From the IMG/VR virus record IMGVR_UViG_3300033571_014210, positions 1 through 58,201 of that record: a stretch of 58,201 bases of DNA; one strand, 5' to 3'. Made by a program: the position numbers and the translations under genes. The DNA comes from a virus. Below, piece after piece: positions 17,901 to 25,199 of the stretch (its first letter is position 1; each line of letters begins with the position of its first letter). The notes below the pieces were generated by a model. That model had not been told where the DNA came from and did not search any database. It saw only the letters and a program-made list of their open reading frames with translations.

Positions 17901-20335
17901 ACAAAATTGCTTACGGTAACGGAGTCTTCTTAGCATTTGCCGAAGGCAACATTGCAGCTAGTTCCGAAGATGGTATAATTTGGACTCTGAGAGATTTCCA
18001 AGCTACCGATTTAGATATTTTAAGTACTAATAAAGATAGAATAGTTCCTTGGGCGGCATCGAGCTCATTGACTTCTGACACTTGGGGAGCTATGACATTT
18101 GGCGGCGGCAAGTATGTTGCTCTAGCATTTGATGGTGGCGCAACTGCACCGGCAGCAGCTTATTCAGCTAACGGCACTACTTGGAGTAACAGTACACTAC
18201 CAGCAGGTACTAACGATGTACGAAGCATTGCTTTTGGTGACGGTTGGTATGTTGTTCCTTATGCACAAGGTAATGATGTTGCAACATCGCAAGACGGAAT
18301 TACATTTACATTCCAGAATAATGTACTTTCAAGTACTGCTGACTGGTGTGTAATAGCATATGGTGGTGGAAGATTCGTAACTGTGCCTTTCAGCAGCAAC
18401 CTATCTAGATTTGTAACCAGTGCTAGCTTGAATTCTAGTGCATCTACAGTTTGGACAGCAGGCGGTACACTAACTACTACTGCTGAATGGACTGCAATGG
18501 CTTATGGTTCTGGTAGATTCGTAGTAATTTCTGGTTCTACAAGTAACTCTAATGTAACTAACTATTCAACCAACGGTACAACTTGGACTGCGGGAACAAT
18601 GCCTAGTCCAGATCGCTGGAGCGCAATTACATATGGTAATAATAGATTTGTAGCAGTAGCAGGACAACCAGCTACAACTACTACAAAGGCAGCCTACTCT
18701 TTAGATGGAATTACATGGGTAGCTTCGACATTGCCAGGTGCAGCGGCTCGTTGGACCAATGTTACATGGAACGGAACTGTTTTCGTAGCCACTGCTTATA
18801 ACAGCAATCGTTCAGCAGTTTCCGAAAATGGCATATCATGGACTGAAATTACCATGGCCTCTACAGTAAACTGGACCGCCAGTGCCAGCGATACTTCTGT
18901 TTATAAGACCGCTGTGGTTGCAACCGGTTCGGGAACTACTAATTTACTAGAATATGAGGCTAATACCAATCTTCTAACAGTATTCAGCACAAGTCAATTA
19001 GCTGTGGGAGATTATCTAGTAATTCCTGCAGACTCTGCAGGTATTGAGCAGTTTGGCGGATTAGCCACAGAAACTAGATACTATGTTAAATCTATCTATG
19101 ACGCTACAAGATTTACAATTAGCACAACTCCAGGCGGAAGTACTGTGGCACTAACTACCGGTAGCGGATCTATGTATGCTACAGTAAACAAGGTGTGGAG
19201 TGCTATCTCCTACGGTAACGGTGGCGGTAATTCTGGATTCTTAGTTTTAGGTGTGTCCAATCCAGTGGCATTGCAAGTGTTTGTCGGAGCCACTGCTAGG
19301 GGTCGTCCAACTGTTGTAGATAATGAACTAAGCAAAATCTATATACACGAACCAGGATCTAATTATAATCCAAATAGTCCACCTGCAATGACAATTACAG
19401 ATCCTAATAACACAGGAGCTGAAGCTACATTTGATGTTAGAATTGGCGACGGTGTGTTAGGACAGCCAAATTGGATCAGCAGAGGAACTGGATTCATATC
19501 TGCCGCAGCGGCTATCGTCGGTGACGGATATGCAGATAACTATCAAGCTAGTGCGTTCGTTGAATTTGAAAATCTAACCGATATTCCAATTGCAGGCTCG
19601 AACCTACAAATTGCAGGTATTGACGATGTTTACTATAAGATCGTTAACGTCAGAAGCCTAACTATTACCGGTGCAGATTCTTATTCAGCACAGCTACAAT
19701 TAAGTCCTCCATTGGGAGCAGCCGAAGCACCAGATCACAGTAGTGTGGTAACTATACGATCAAGATACAGTCAAGTTCGTTTAACAGGCCACGATTTCCT
19801 AGATATTGGTACAGGCGATCAAACCGAAACCAACTATCCAGGAGTACCAACTCAGGATCCAATACCTGCCAACGAAACTGTTCAAGCAAACGGTGGTCGT
19901 GTGTTCTGGACATCAACTGACCAAGACGGTAACTTTAGAGTTGGCGGATTGTTTAACGTTGAACAGGCAACTGGTACTGCTACATTGAATGCTGAAGCAT
20001 TTAACCTAGCAGGACTTAACGAACTATCACTTGGTTCTGTAGCACTAGGTGGTGGCGGAGCAACAATTAGTGAATTCAGCACTGATCCGTTCTTTACTGC
20101 GGATTCTGATGCTGTAATTCCAACGCAACGAGCTATTAAAGCCTACATCAGTTCACAAATTGGTGGCGGTTCTGGTAGCTTGAATGTTAACACTATTACA
20201 GCTGGACAGATTTACATTGCTGGCAACAGTATTTCCAGTACTATAAACGGTGTGATTAACATAAATACTACAGTTAATTTTGCAGGTGGCGTCGATGGAT
20301 ATCCTGTGGCGCTAAACTTGTTCTTACAAGCATAA
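11990..20335 (+). CDS. Giant tail-fibre/adhesin protein, expanded paralogue (2781 aa)
   Basis: At 2781 residues this is the largest gene here and an expanded paralogue of the 6511-11955 product. It starts with eight W-x-G-x-W...T-x-Y...D-I-I-K-Y-G-G-x-x-Y-x-C-x-x-x-H-T-S repeats (residues 13-440). Residues about 569-1280 hold four copies of a module reading (K/L/R)C-x-R-D-x-G-x-I-V-D-A-x-x-Y-D-x-x-x-G-G-N. The beta-helix core shared with giant 1 lies around residues 1310-1520 (RRPKAGAYVSLDPGWG, GGKIRATNGNNSYGDFG). About eleven Asp-box turns lie at residues 1765-2305. The carboxyl end repeats the GRVFWTSTDQDGNF...PTQRAIKAYISSQI module. Adsorption to a cell-surface polymer is the likely role. 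No signal sequence is present. Confidence 0.72.
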   Translation: MAEFKLGRIKFVWKGAWTATTTYYVDDVVRYGGKTFICTVGHTAASNFYTDLNNVPAKWNQFSDGQDWKGSWAATTLYKINDIVRYGGYTYVCNTGHTSQASLEADQLKWDLFAKGFDWIGDWLPSTTYKVNDIIKYGGNIYLCNSAHTSAASYSLGLESNSSDWDVFNEGFDWKGEWSISTRYKANDIIKYGGYTYVCNTGHTSAGTIGSGLEADQGKWDFFHKGIEYKGTWSGSSVRYKENDLVKYGANIYRCNLAHTSSASFDSVKFELFVEGFQFEGDWSGATTYQVGDVVNYGGYQYVSKTVNTNQTPSTSTANWDLFSRNYRFIGDFSAVTQYLVGDVVRQGGYTYVAVADTLGNQPTNITYWSRLNSGLRWTGTWTNSTSYFLGDIVAFGQFSYICIQPHTSDDDDSTITPTANSPEKDTSFAYWNILTTGLEESVLTTTGDLVYFGSGGVTALPIGEEGQVLTVANGLPTWTTWGKSDEVFYVGPHGVDEIYPVQGATLDKPWKTIRWATEQLESGVYRPNAAYLLKQNRTFIQKEIVEWVDYQIGLGTGIWSGFVQPNKAKCQRDMGLIVDALVYDMSHGGNVKTIEAANSYFNLGVISYIVGEEAQTVAAINYGIGIIEDILNNEAPPQNYQALNGITAPNRIKQVIDFDYDAETGTYEIVSSLAEIITDVITAGSLTNIPATRTPGYTIFVKTGLFEEVLPIILPANTAIVGDELRSTKVSPAGKLIASADKAKSLATLAHLRTITDDVIQNTAVTPTTGNTATQDRTSQKAGDVGSTTALNSVLTNAAEIKDIITNNSPNAYVYPAPTNWGTSLVNTAYASTGYPTGNTSGFDDGRRLLLANKAFLQSEVSAWILAQIAGAVAPFVGFTYGGTRQTKCERDVGLIVDAIVYDMTYGGNLATQIAARSYYSLGAFVEPAEEKAPALAVQNRIKDIIDNICTGNTGGWTKTTTAVQDTSGTPGSADAGAFAQDRIQQVYNTINTGTEPTTSAPYTAWVATALQTARTAINDTKSEIQADAVQYIKRTFPTLNFDETLCSRDVGYIVDALGYDLMFGSNFLSIQNGLSYRRGLASTQVVLTQQLAAQQAIIDFISLKVSEIATSGAVVFADLLWSYIIGIVTAEALPVNTGRNTPTTNLDMINGANILRLNADFFAAEATAYANNTFKATVSSADGPSDTFTCSSQTWMVAGDTVRFSGTTFGGVNTTTTYYILSSGLTATTFKVSLTPNGTAVDLSAASGTMTVTWYYNSARCENDVRNYINAIADDMTYTGNYYVTLASRYYLRALRGSKLEDMYYVRNGCGVRNQTLLGLDGSSDGNTTGVTDPLTPANEFGTRRPKAGAYVSLDPGWGPNDRRAWVTNKSCYVQNVTTFGIGATGQKIDGVLHAGGNDSIVSNDFTQVISDGIGAWVTNLGRAELVSVFSYYAHIGYLAENGGKIRATNGNNSYGDFGSVSEGVDPTETPITATINNRAQEANVGNVITNSSNVLLLEYENAGIDYSSATYTITGGGALTDIVGNEIRDGGTFQVRLTDPGDSSGPGGTGYVSATNVAQAGNTTQITLAATDTAISSAYVGMGIWITNGTGAGQYGYIHSYNSGNKIAQIRKPSTGTSGWDHVIPGTTIASTLDLTTVYEIVPRLTFAAPPYTKSLRSGLGSLDWKDVAYGNGYGSYSLLSTTGGAGANAQFNVIRKDGSYTVTIGAGGINYDVGDSLTIAGANVGGTTPANNITITVTAVDPDTGEIIYIESSGTAISQQWVAVASGTNQAYTSPDGVTWTARTMPATLDWVSVAYGVVNNIGYYVAVARQSTTTAYSINGVNWTASSMAAGEEWDWCGVAYGNGVFVTVAESDSSTTRRARSTDGGVTWGLGNISTGAVAITYGQGRFVIVEGNFSSSAAYSSDGVTWSVRSLPANNDSSESDWKDVAHGNNRFVAIADNDAQVAISIDRGFSWFSAQLPVNAPWNKIAYGNGVFLAFAEGNIAASSEDGIIWTLRDFQATDLDILSTNKDRIVPWAASSSLTSDTWGAMTFGGGKYVALAFDGGATAPAAAYSANGTTWSNSTLPAGTNDVRSIAFGDGWYVVPYAQGNDVATSQDGITFTFQNNVLSSTADWCVIAYGGGRFVTVPFSSNLSRFVTSASLNSSASTVWTAGGTLTTTAEWTAMAYGSGRFVVISGSTSNSNVTNYSTNGTTWTAGTMPSPDRWSAITYGNNRFVAVAGQPATTTTKAAYSLDGITWVASTLPGAAARWTNVTWNGTVFVATAYNSNRSAVSENGISWTEITMASTVNWTASASDTSVYKTAVVATGSGTTNLLEYEANTNLLTVFSTSQLAVGDYLVIPADSAGIEQFGGLATETRYYVKSIYDATRFTISTTPGGSTVALTTGSGSMYATVNKVWSAISYGNGGGNSGFLVLGVSNPVALQVFVGATARGRPTVVDNELSKIYIHEPGSNYNPNSPPAMTITDPNNTGAEATFDVRIGDGVLGQPNWISRGTGFISAAAAIVGDGYADNYQASAFVEFENLTDIPIAGSNLQIAGIDDVYYKIVNVRSLTITGADSYSAQLQLSPPLGAAEAPDHSSVVTIRSRYSQVRLTGHDFLDIGTGDQTETNYPGVPTQDPIPANETVQANGGRVFWTSTDQDGNFRVGGLFNVEQATGTATLNAEAFNLAGLNELSLGSVALGGGGATISEFSTDPFFTADSDAVIPTQRAIKAYISSQIGGGSGSLNVNTITAGQIYIAGNSISSTINGVININTTVNFAGGVDGYPVALNLFLQA
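12026..13306 (+). repeat. Eight tandem CBM5/12-like repeats in giant protein 2
   Basis: There are eight repeats, the same number as in giant 1. Repeats 2 and 4 share the segment KYGGYTYVCNTGHTS or a near match, so some units were homogenised more recently. Repeats 6 and 7 lack the Cys/His ending, as in giant 1, so the order of units is conserved between the paralogues. Confidence 0.7.
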
Positions 20336-20347
20336 CGGAGAATAAAC

Positions 20348-20671
20348 ATGGCATCAGGAATTTTAGGAACACCAGCGGATCTAGCAGCTAACACTAACAC
20401 TACGATCTATAACGTTCCATCAGACACATTTGCAGTAGCGGCTATTTCTATTTGTAATAGAAACACTGAAGCGGTTAGAATTAGAATCGCGCTATCAGCC
20501 ACAGGTACACCAACTGCCGCAGAATGGATCGAGTTCGATCAAGCTGTTTCAGCCAACGGAGTTCTAGAAAGAACTGGCGTAGTTGTAGAGGCTGGAAAAA
20601 ATATCGTAGTTAGATCAAATTCGACTAATGTAACAGCTATGGTGTACGGCATTGAAACCTCAACAGTATAA
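20348..20671 (+). CDS. Small beta-rich virion protein, paralogue family A (107 aa)
   Basis: The 107-residue protein begins MASGILGTPADLAANTNTTIYNVPS and continues in short beta strands (AVAAISICNRN, VRIRIALS, GVVVEAGKNIVVRS, VTAMVYGIE). It matches the layout of the products at 2463-2861 and 5803-6135 and completes a three-member family, each member beside a large fibre gene. The start follows a CGGAGAA ribosome site 12 bases after the second giant gene ends. Its stop codon is embedded in a perfect TATAAATA late promoter for the next gene. A fibre joint or cap role is possible; nothing catalytic is seen. Confidence 0.62.
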   Translation: MASGILGTPADLAANTNTTIYNVPSDTFAVAAISICNRNTEAVRIRIALSATGTPTAAEWIEFDQAVSANGVLERTGVVVEAGKNIVVRSNSTNVTAMVYGIETSTV

Positions 20672-20674
20672 ATA
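20667..20674 (+). promoter_or_regulatory. Late promoter, perfect TATAAATA
   Basis: This is the only site in the set that matches the full eight-base T4 late consensus TATAAATA. It overlaps the stop codon of the 20348 gene. The ATG at 20695 follows after 20 bases with an AAAAGGAT ribosome site. Confidence 0.7.
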
Positions 20675-20694
20675 TTAGATAAAAGGATTTACAA

Positions 20695-23562
20695 ATGGGA
20701 CGAACTGTTAAAACCACAGCAACAACTAAGGCAGTTATTACAAATAGAGTACCTGCTACATTAACTACGGTATACACAAATAATACCGGACGCGGCGCAT
20801 ATCTTTCATCCGTTAACATTAACGGCACAGGTGATTCGACCAACTTTACTACCAGCACTGGCGGAAACGATTGGACCATTTTTGGTTCAAATGTCAATCC
20901 GTTGATCCAGCAGGGAGGTGCTAGTGGTTGCGGATTCGGAATTCCGTATGCGGTGCAACTCAGCGACAATAGAGTTCTTACATTCTTTCTGCCGCACTAT
21001 CAACATCGTGGAGGTAACGGTCCTGACTTTATGAACGGAAACGTAATCCATGCTCAGATACTTGAGTATCAGACCAACAAATATGTTGCTGGCCCGATTG
21101 TAAATCTTCAACTACCTGATGCTCCTTTCACTGATGCCAGTTTTAGCTTATGGAGTATTCCAAACAGCATGGCAGGCAGCTTTGGTCAATCCTGCTTTAG
21201 AGCAGTGGCATTGAGCAGTACCAAAATAGTTTTTGGTTATAGAATTCGTAACAACTTTAGACTTTGCCGTGTGACGATTACTGGTAATGCTGTAAATCAC
21301 ACCATCGAAAGTTTGAACTTAACCGGTGCAACATTCTTTAACACTACCAACAACATGGCCTGGGATTTAGACGCAGTACCAGGAAATACCAATAAGGTTG
21401 TTGTAGGAGGTTGGGCAACTAGTAACTGGAGTATCCAGGCATACAACATTCCCGATTCGGGAACGTTAAGTTCTGCTTCAGCATTGATCAGCACAGGTAT
21501 TCCTAACTCTAGCTATAGATTCTCTATAAGAAGAATGGTTAAGACTGCCACAGCCAATGTAACTCCATATCTTATTGCTGCCAGCACATCAGCAACTGCT
21601 GGCAGTGCGATTATATTCAACTATAATTCGGCAACTGATGTTTGGGCTGCAGGTTCAACTGCGGCAGCACTTCCTACAGCATCGTCTGAATGGTCAGGTA
21701 TACAGTGTGCTTCGATGTCTACAGGCACCAACGTTAATGCTGTAGTGGCTATGATGTCTACTGGTAACCCCGGTGTAATGACATTTATTCGTCAAACTAG
21801 CTCAACCACAGTTAATAACACATCAACAACAGTTACCTTACAGCATTCTAGTAACTCTAGATCAATCGCTGAAGAATACAACTGGGGCGATGAAAGAGCA
21901 GTATTCATGGGAGACGGTGGTACACTAGTAGTCTATGACAGTGCTGGTACTTCTACTAACCTATTGCCTAGCACAGAAACCACTGCAACTGATCGTTATC
22001 AACAGATGTGGTATCCGTTTAATTCTAGACCGTTGTATAATCTGTATGATCCAAGCTCTAGCTATACAGAAAGAAATCATCAATGGATAGCTCGTGTAAG
22101 CGCATCTACAGCAACCAGCGTGGGTCTATCAGAAGTAAGAGGCAATTATTTCCCATATGGTCACGATTACGGTGTTGGATATGCGTGGAACGAAAAAGCA
22201 AGTTGCTGGATCGTGGGTCAAAACGGTCGTATCTACGCTTTAGATACCACAGGTGTTATTACCAGCGAAGTAAGTTTATTTGAATTAGACGGTACTAACA
22301 TGGATTGGCAGTGGCATATGAATCAGCTAGTCTGCGGACCAAGCGGAAGAATTTACTGTCAAGCTGATTATCGTATCTGTGTATGGGGCGGCGGATCTTA
22401 TAACTGCTGGAATACATGGAACAACTTCTCAGATACCAACAGAATGTTTGTGATTGAAGCTATTTCTAGTCCAACAGATTTAAATCGTTCATTCCTAGTT
22501 GCTTCAGCCGCGAACCAGGGTATGCACTTAGGTGTACATGCTCATGTGGTTATTGAAGCTAATAGTTCTAGAACAGAAAGAGCTGTGTTCTTTAGCATGA
22601 ACAGCACAGGCGGTCCTCAAGGATACATTACAGAGTGGACAGGCACTTCTTGGAGCAACATTGGTAGCATGGGTATTTCAAACAGCGGTACCAGCGATTG
22701 GCATAGAGGCTTCAGACCAAACTTCAAATTAATTCAAGACAGTCCATGTTCTACAGCCAACCCAAGGGGTCTATGGAGAATTGTAGGTTCCTTTGCTATA
22801 AACTCCGGGGATAACTATCGAAGAGGCGGCATCAGCAACGTTTCACCTTATACTAGCCCAGGTAGCTTTAATACTGCATCAAATCAGTTTGACTCTACTA
22901 ATAGTTCTATGGGCTGGGGTATTACCTGCAGTTCGTACACTTCAGGCAACAGAGCTGGAACTGTCGGTCCTACACCACAGATTCAAGTCTGTGCTATGTA
23001 TGATGAAACCAGAGGTACAATCCGCGTATGGGCTTCTATCAATCAAAGATTACAGTTTGTTCGCGGATGGCAACCAAGCCCAGCAGCTACTACATTCCCG
23101 ATCGACAGCAATAAACGATTCCCGAAATGTACAGCAACCAAGTTCGGTTATTCTGTGATATTCGAAAATACCAATACATCAGCAGGTACAGGTATCGCTT
23201 ATGTATTTGATAACATCAGATTTGATCAGCCTAAGTTTACTCTAACTTCAGCTTCAGGCAGCGGTTGGATTCAAAGCTATCAAACTGGTAAGGTATCCTG
23301 GCAGCATTTTGGAACAGGTGTCGATACTACTTACACAGTGGGCGGTATTCCAGATATTATAAAATTCTATATTGGTTTATTTGACGGATCTAGTACAACA
23401 TTCTATCTCAATAATGGACAAGAGATTGAAATGACCAGTAGTTCCGCAGGTCTATATAGAAGTGAAGATGTCTATGTAATTCCAGCAGGTTATAGTTTAC
23501 AGGTACAATCAGATACACCAAACGCTATAACATCGCTGTTATCTATTAACGAGAATACATAA
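20695..23562 (+). CDS. Large virion protein, possible beta-propeller adhesin (955 aa)
   Basis: I do not recognise this 955-residue protein at family level. It starts MGRTVKTTATTKAVITNRVPATLTTVYTNN, a beta-rich head. A long Trp-, Ser-, Thr- and Asn-rich middle follows, with recurring hydrophobic-strand/turn units (RAVALSSTKIVFGYR, NKVVVGGWATSNW, ASCWIVGQNGRIYALD) that suggest beta-propeller blades. The last 130 residues (WQHFGTGVDTTYTVGG..., YVIPAGYSLQVQSDTPN) look like a separate sandwich domain. There is no clear Asp-box array, signal peptide or membrane segment. It has its own perfect late promoter. Its position between the giants and the glycine-rich protein argues for a tail-fibre or receptor-binding role. 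Confidence 0.6.
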   Translation: MGRTVKTTATTKAVITNRVPATLTTVYTNNTGRGAYLSSVNINGTGDSTNFTTSTGGNDWTIFGSNVNPLIQQGGASGCGFGIPYAVQLSDNRVLTFFLPHYQHRGGNGPDFMNGNVIHAQILEYQTNKYVAGPIVNLQLPDAPFTDASFSLWSIPNSMAGSFGQSCFRAVALSSTKIVFGYRIRNNFRLCRVTITGNAVNHTIESLNLTGATFFNTTNNMAWDLDAVPGNTNKVVVGGWATSNWSIQAYNIPDSGTLSSASALISTGIPNSSYRFSIRRMVKTATANVTPYLIAASTSATAGSAIIFNYNSATDVWAAGSTAAALPTASSEWSGIQCASMSTGTNVNAVVAMMSTGNPGVMTFIRQTSSTTVNNTSTTVTLQHSSNSRSIAEEYNWGDERAVFMGDGGTLVVYDSAGTSTNLLPSTETTATDRYQQMWYPFNSRPLYNLYDPSSSYTERNHQWIARVSASTATSVGLSEVRGNYFPYGHDYGVGYAWNEKASCWIVGQNGRIYALDTTGVITSEVSLFELDGTNMDWQWHMNQLVCGPSGRIYCQADYRICVWGGGSYNCWNTWNNFSDTNRMFVIEAISSPTDLNRSFLVASAANQGMHLGVHAHVVIEANSSRTERAVFFSMNSTGGPQGYITEWTGTSWSNIGSMGISNSGTSDWHRGFRPNFKLIQDSPCSTANPRGLWRIVGSFAINSGDNYRRGGISNVSPYTSPGSFNTASNQFDSTNSSMGWGITCSSYTSGNRAGTVGPTPQIQVCAMYDETRGTIRVWASINQRLQFVRGWQPSPAATTFPIDSNKRFPKCTATKFGYSVIFENTNTSAGTGIAYVFDNIRFDQPKFTLTSASGSGWIQSYQTGKVSWQHFGTGVDTTYTVGGIPDIIKFYIGLFDGSSTTFYLNNGQEIEMTSSSAGLYRSEDVYVIPAGYSLQVQSDTPNAITSLLSINENT

Positions 23563-23563
23563 A

Positions 23564-23824
23564 ATGTGGTTTACACCTCTAGGTTCAGATGTTGGAAGAG
23601 ACAATGTTGCTGACACAGCGTCAGCACCGTTGTCTGTGGAAGATCCTAATCTAAGACTTGTTACATTGATCGCTCCGTTTAATCGCAGAGTGATCTATGC
23701 TCTAAACTTTCAGCCACCTGCACCTATTATTGGAACTGGTGGATCTATATCGGTAGACGGTGGATTTAGAATTCACCAATTTACCAGTACAGGAAGTCAA
23801 ACATTGACATTTACTAGGATTTAA
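23564..23824 (+). CDS. Small virion-type protein ending in a FRIHQFTSTGSQTLTF module (86 aa)
   Basis: The 86-residue protein begins MWFTPLGSDVGRDNVADTASAPLSVEDPNLRL. It ends GGFRIHQFTSTGSQTLTFTRI. The ending resembles the opening of the next gene product (GGYRIHMFTSTGDHKLNIEA). This is the entry strand of glycine-rich fibre-tip domains, so the two adjacent genes share a module. The start lies one base after the 955-residue gene stops, with no distinct ribosome site, so translation is probably coupled. The function is unknown; a linker or partner of the glycine-rich protein is a reasonable guess. Confidence 0.55.
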   Translation: MWFTPLGSDVGRDNVADTASAPLSVEDPNLRLVTLIAPFNRRVIYALNFQPPAPIIGTGGSISVDGGFRIHQFTSTGSQTLTFTRI

Positions 23825-23835
23825 TAGGAAAGATC

Positions 23836-24744
23836 ATGCCATTTATCAGCAGCATTAGAAGAAATTATCAACAGAAAAAAGAAGGCGAATCAATCCTTGA
23901 TAAAGTTAAGATTACGGGCGGTAATTCTATTATCACTGCCGGCGGATATAGAATACATATGTTTACTTCTACCGGCGATCATAAACTTAATATTGAAGCA
24001 AAAGATCCTAGTAAATCTGCTGAAGTTGCCCAATTAATTTCGGGTGAAAGTTTAGAATATCTAGTTATTGGCGGTGGTGGTGGTAGTATTTCTCAAGGTG
24101 GCGGTGGTGGAGCCGGAGGTTATAGAACTGGCACTGATGTAACCGCAATTCTTGGAGCTATTCCCGTAACTGTGGGCCGAGGTGGCGACGGCAGCGGTTG
24201 GCAAGGTGTAGATTCATCATTTAGCAGCATAACTTCTTCAGGCGGCGGACACGGCGGTCCTTATAATAATCCAGGAACTTCTGGAGGAAGCGGTGGCGGT
24301 GCCGGTAGAGATAATCGCGGTTGGGGAAGAACCTCTGGAACTTCCGGCCAAGGCAACGGCGGTGGTACAAACTTTGCCTGCGGCTGGTCAGCAGGCGGTG
24401 GTGGTGGAGGAGCAGGCGGCGGCGGCAATGACGGAGGAGGTCAAAACTGGGGCAATAGCAACGGTGATGGCGGACGAGGCCCCGGAGGCGCTGGTGTAAA
24501 TAGCTCTATTACCGGTAGTCCGGTAACTCGTGCAGGCGGTGGCGGTGGTGCAAGTCATGCAGGTCCTTGGATTTATCAACCAGGAGGTGACGGCGGTCCA
24601 GGCGGAGGCGGTAGGGGCGAAGATTATCCTTGGGGTGATTACAGCTCAAGTGGTGCAACTAACACCGGCGGTGGTGCTGGCGGTGTAGTAAGTTATAATC
24701 GATCTGGCGGTCCTGGTATTGTTGTTGTAAGATATCTAATCTAA
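23836..24744 (+). CDS. Glycine-rich putative tail-fibre tip adhesin (302 aa)
   Basis: The 302-residue protein has an amino-terminal segment up to about residue 65 and then a GGYRIHMFTSTGDHKL...YLVIGGGGG entry typical of the phage glycine-rich domain. Residues about 76-290 are built from Gly-Gly-x runs (for example SGGGHGGPYNNPGTSGG), and the protein ends GPGIVVVRYLI. In the Salmonella phage S16 adhesin gp38, glycine-rich stretches form polyglycine-II helices carrying receptor-contact loops. A similar fold and a receptor-tip role are inferred here. Variable residues between the Gly triplets are candidate contact loops. The stop overlaps the next start (TAATG). Confidence 0.65.
   Translation: MPFISSIRRNYQQKKEGESILDKVKITGGNSIITAGGYRIHMFTSTGDHKLNIEAKDPSKSAEVAQLISGESLEYLVIGGGGGSISQGGGGGAGGYRTGTDVTAILGAIPVTVGRGGDGSGWQGVDSSFSSITSSGGGHGGPYNNPGTSGGSGGGAGRDNRGWGRTSGTSGQGNGGGTNFACGWSAGGGGGGAGGGGNDGGGQNWGNSNGDGGRGPGGAGVNSSITGSPVTRAGGGGGASHAGPWIYQPGGDGGPGGGGRGEDYPWGDYSSSGATNTGGGAGGVVSYNRSGGPGIVVVRYLI
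24062..24740 (+). repeat. Glycine-codon-rich repetitive tract (GGN repeats)
   Basis: Strings of GGN codons, mainly GGT, GGC and GGA, give a G-rich coding strand unlike the AT-rich surroundings. The tract encodes the polyglycine domain of the 23836-24744 gene. Such a repeat could recombine or slip, changing receptor loops. Confidence 0.65.
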
Positions 24745-25199
24745 TGCCGTTTTTTAAAACCACATATAACATACTAAAAAAAGTAGACGAAGACGAGGCA
24801 TTCGATCCTCGCTGGATGCAGTCTGATAAATTAATTGTCCCTCCTAAAATAGATTGGGATTACGGTAGAGAACTTAAAATTGAAGATGTAGATCTTTGGG
24901 AAGTTCTTTACGAAGGCAGTTACGGAATTGGGCTTTACGCATCCTATATGCCTTATGCAGAATTTTATCTATTAACCACATCATTTAATTACAATAACGC
25001 AGCAAGAATAATTAACAATACCTGTTATTGGGACAAACATTTTGAAACTTATTACGGTCCCGGGGCTCAAGATCAAGTGATTAAAAGATGTAAAGAAGTA
25101 GGGATTCCTTACAATTTACATCAAGTTTGGGTTGATGACGAAGATATGTGGTTATATCAAAAAGATCTCGAAAGCAATAAAAAAATAATTTTACCTTAA
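24744..25199 (+). CDS. MAVYRTT-family hypothetical protein, paralogue 1 (151 aa)
   Basis: The 151-residue protein starts MPFFKTTYNILKK. It includes WDYGRELKIEDVDLWEVLYEG, YGIGLYASYMPYAEFYLL, ETYYGPGAQDQV and a late QVWVDDEDMWLY. The protein at 32884-33273 has the same sequence of motifs (DIRLWELIFH, GGLSVYAAWDPYTEFYII, EEFYGPNAESNL, RVWINPDYSWMYDQ), so the two are paralogues. Similar proteins occur in marine T4-like phages without known function. The start overlaps the previous stop by one base. Its stop codon interlocks with the stop of the opposing halogenase gene. The two paralogues flank the halogenase operon. Confidence 0.62.
   Translation: MPFFKTTYNILKKVDEDEAFDPRWMQSDKLIVPPKIDWDYGRELKIEDVDLWEVLYEGSYGIGLYASYMPYAEFYLLTTSFNYNNAARIINNTCYWDKHFETYYGPGAQDQVIKRCKEVGIPYNLHQVWVDDEDMWLYQKDLESNKKIILP

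Noticed and set aside
6511-20335. Sialidase or polysaccharide-lyase activity for the giants
   Set aside because: Asp-boxes and beta-helices are structural signals. I saw no set of catalytic residues, so only binding is proposed.
24293-24579. Frames in other phases within the glycine-rich tract
   Set aside because: Ala/Val/Thr-rich products are phase-shift and antisense shadows of GGN repeats.
24062-24740. Repetitive tract considered as a CRISPR or intergenic repeat
   Set aside because: It is coding, with codon-periodic GGN repeats and no spacer-repeat structure.
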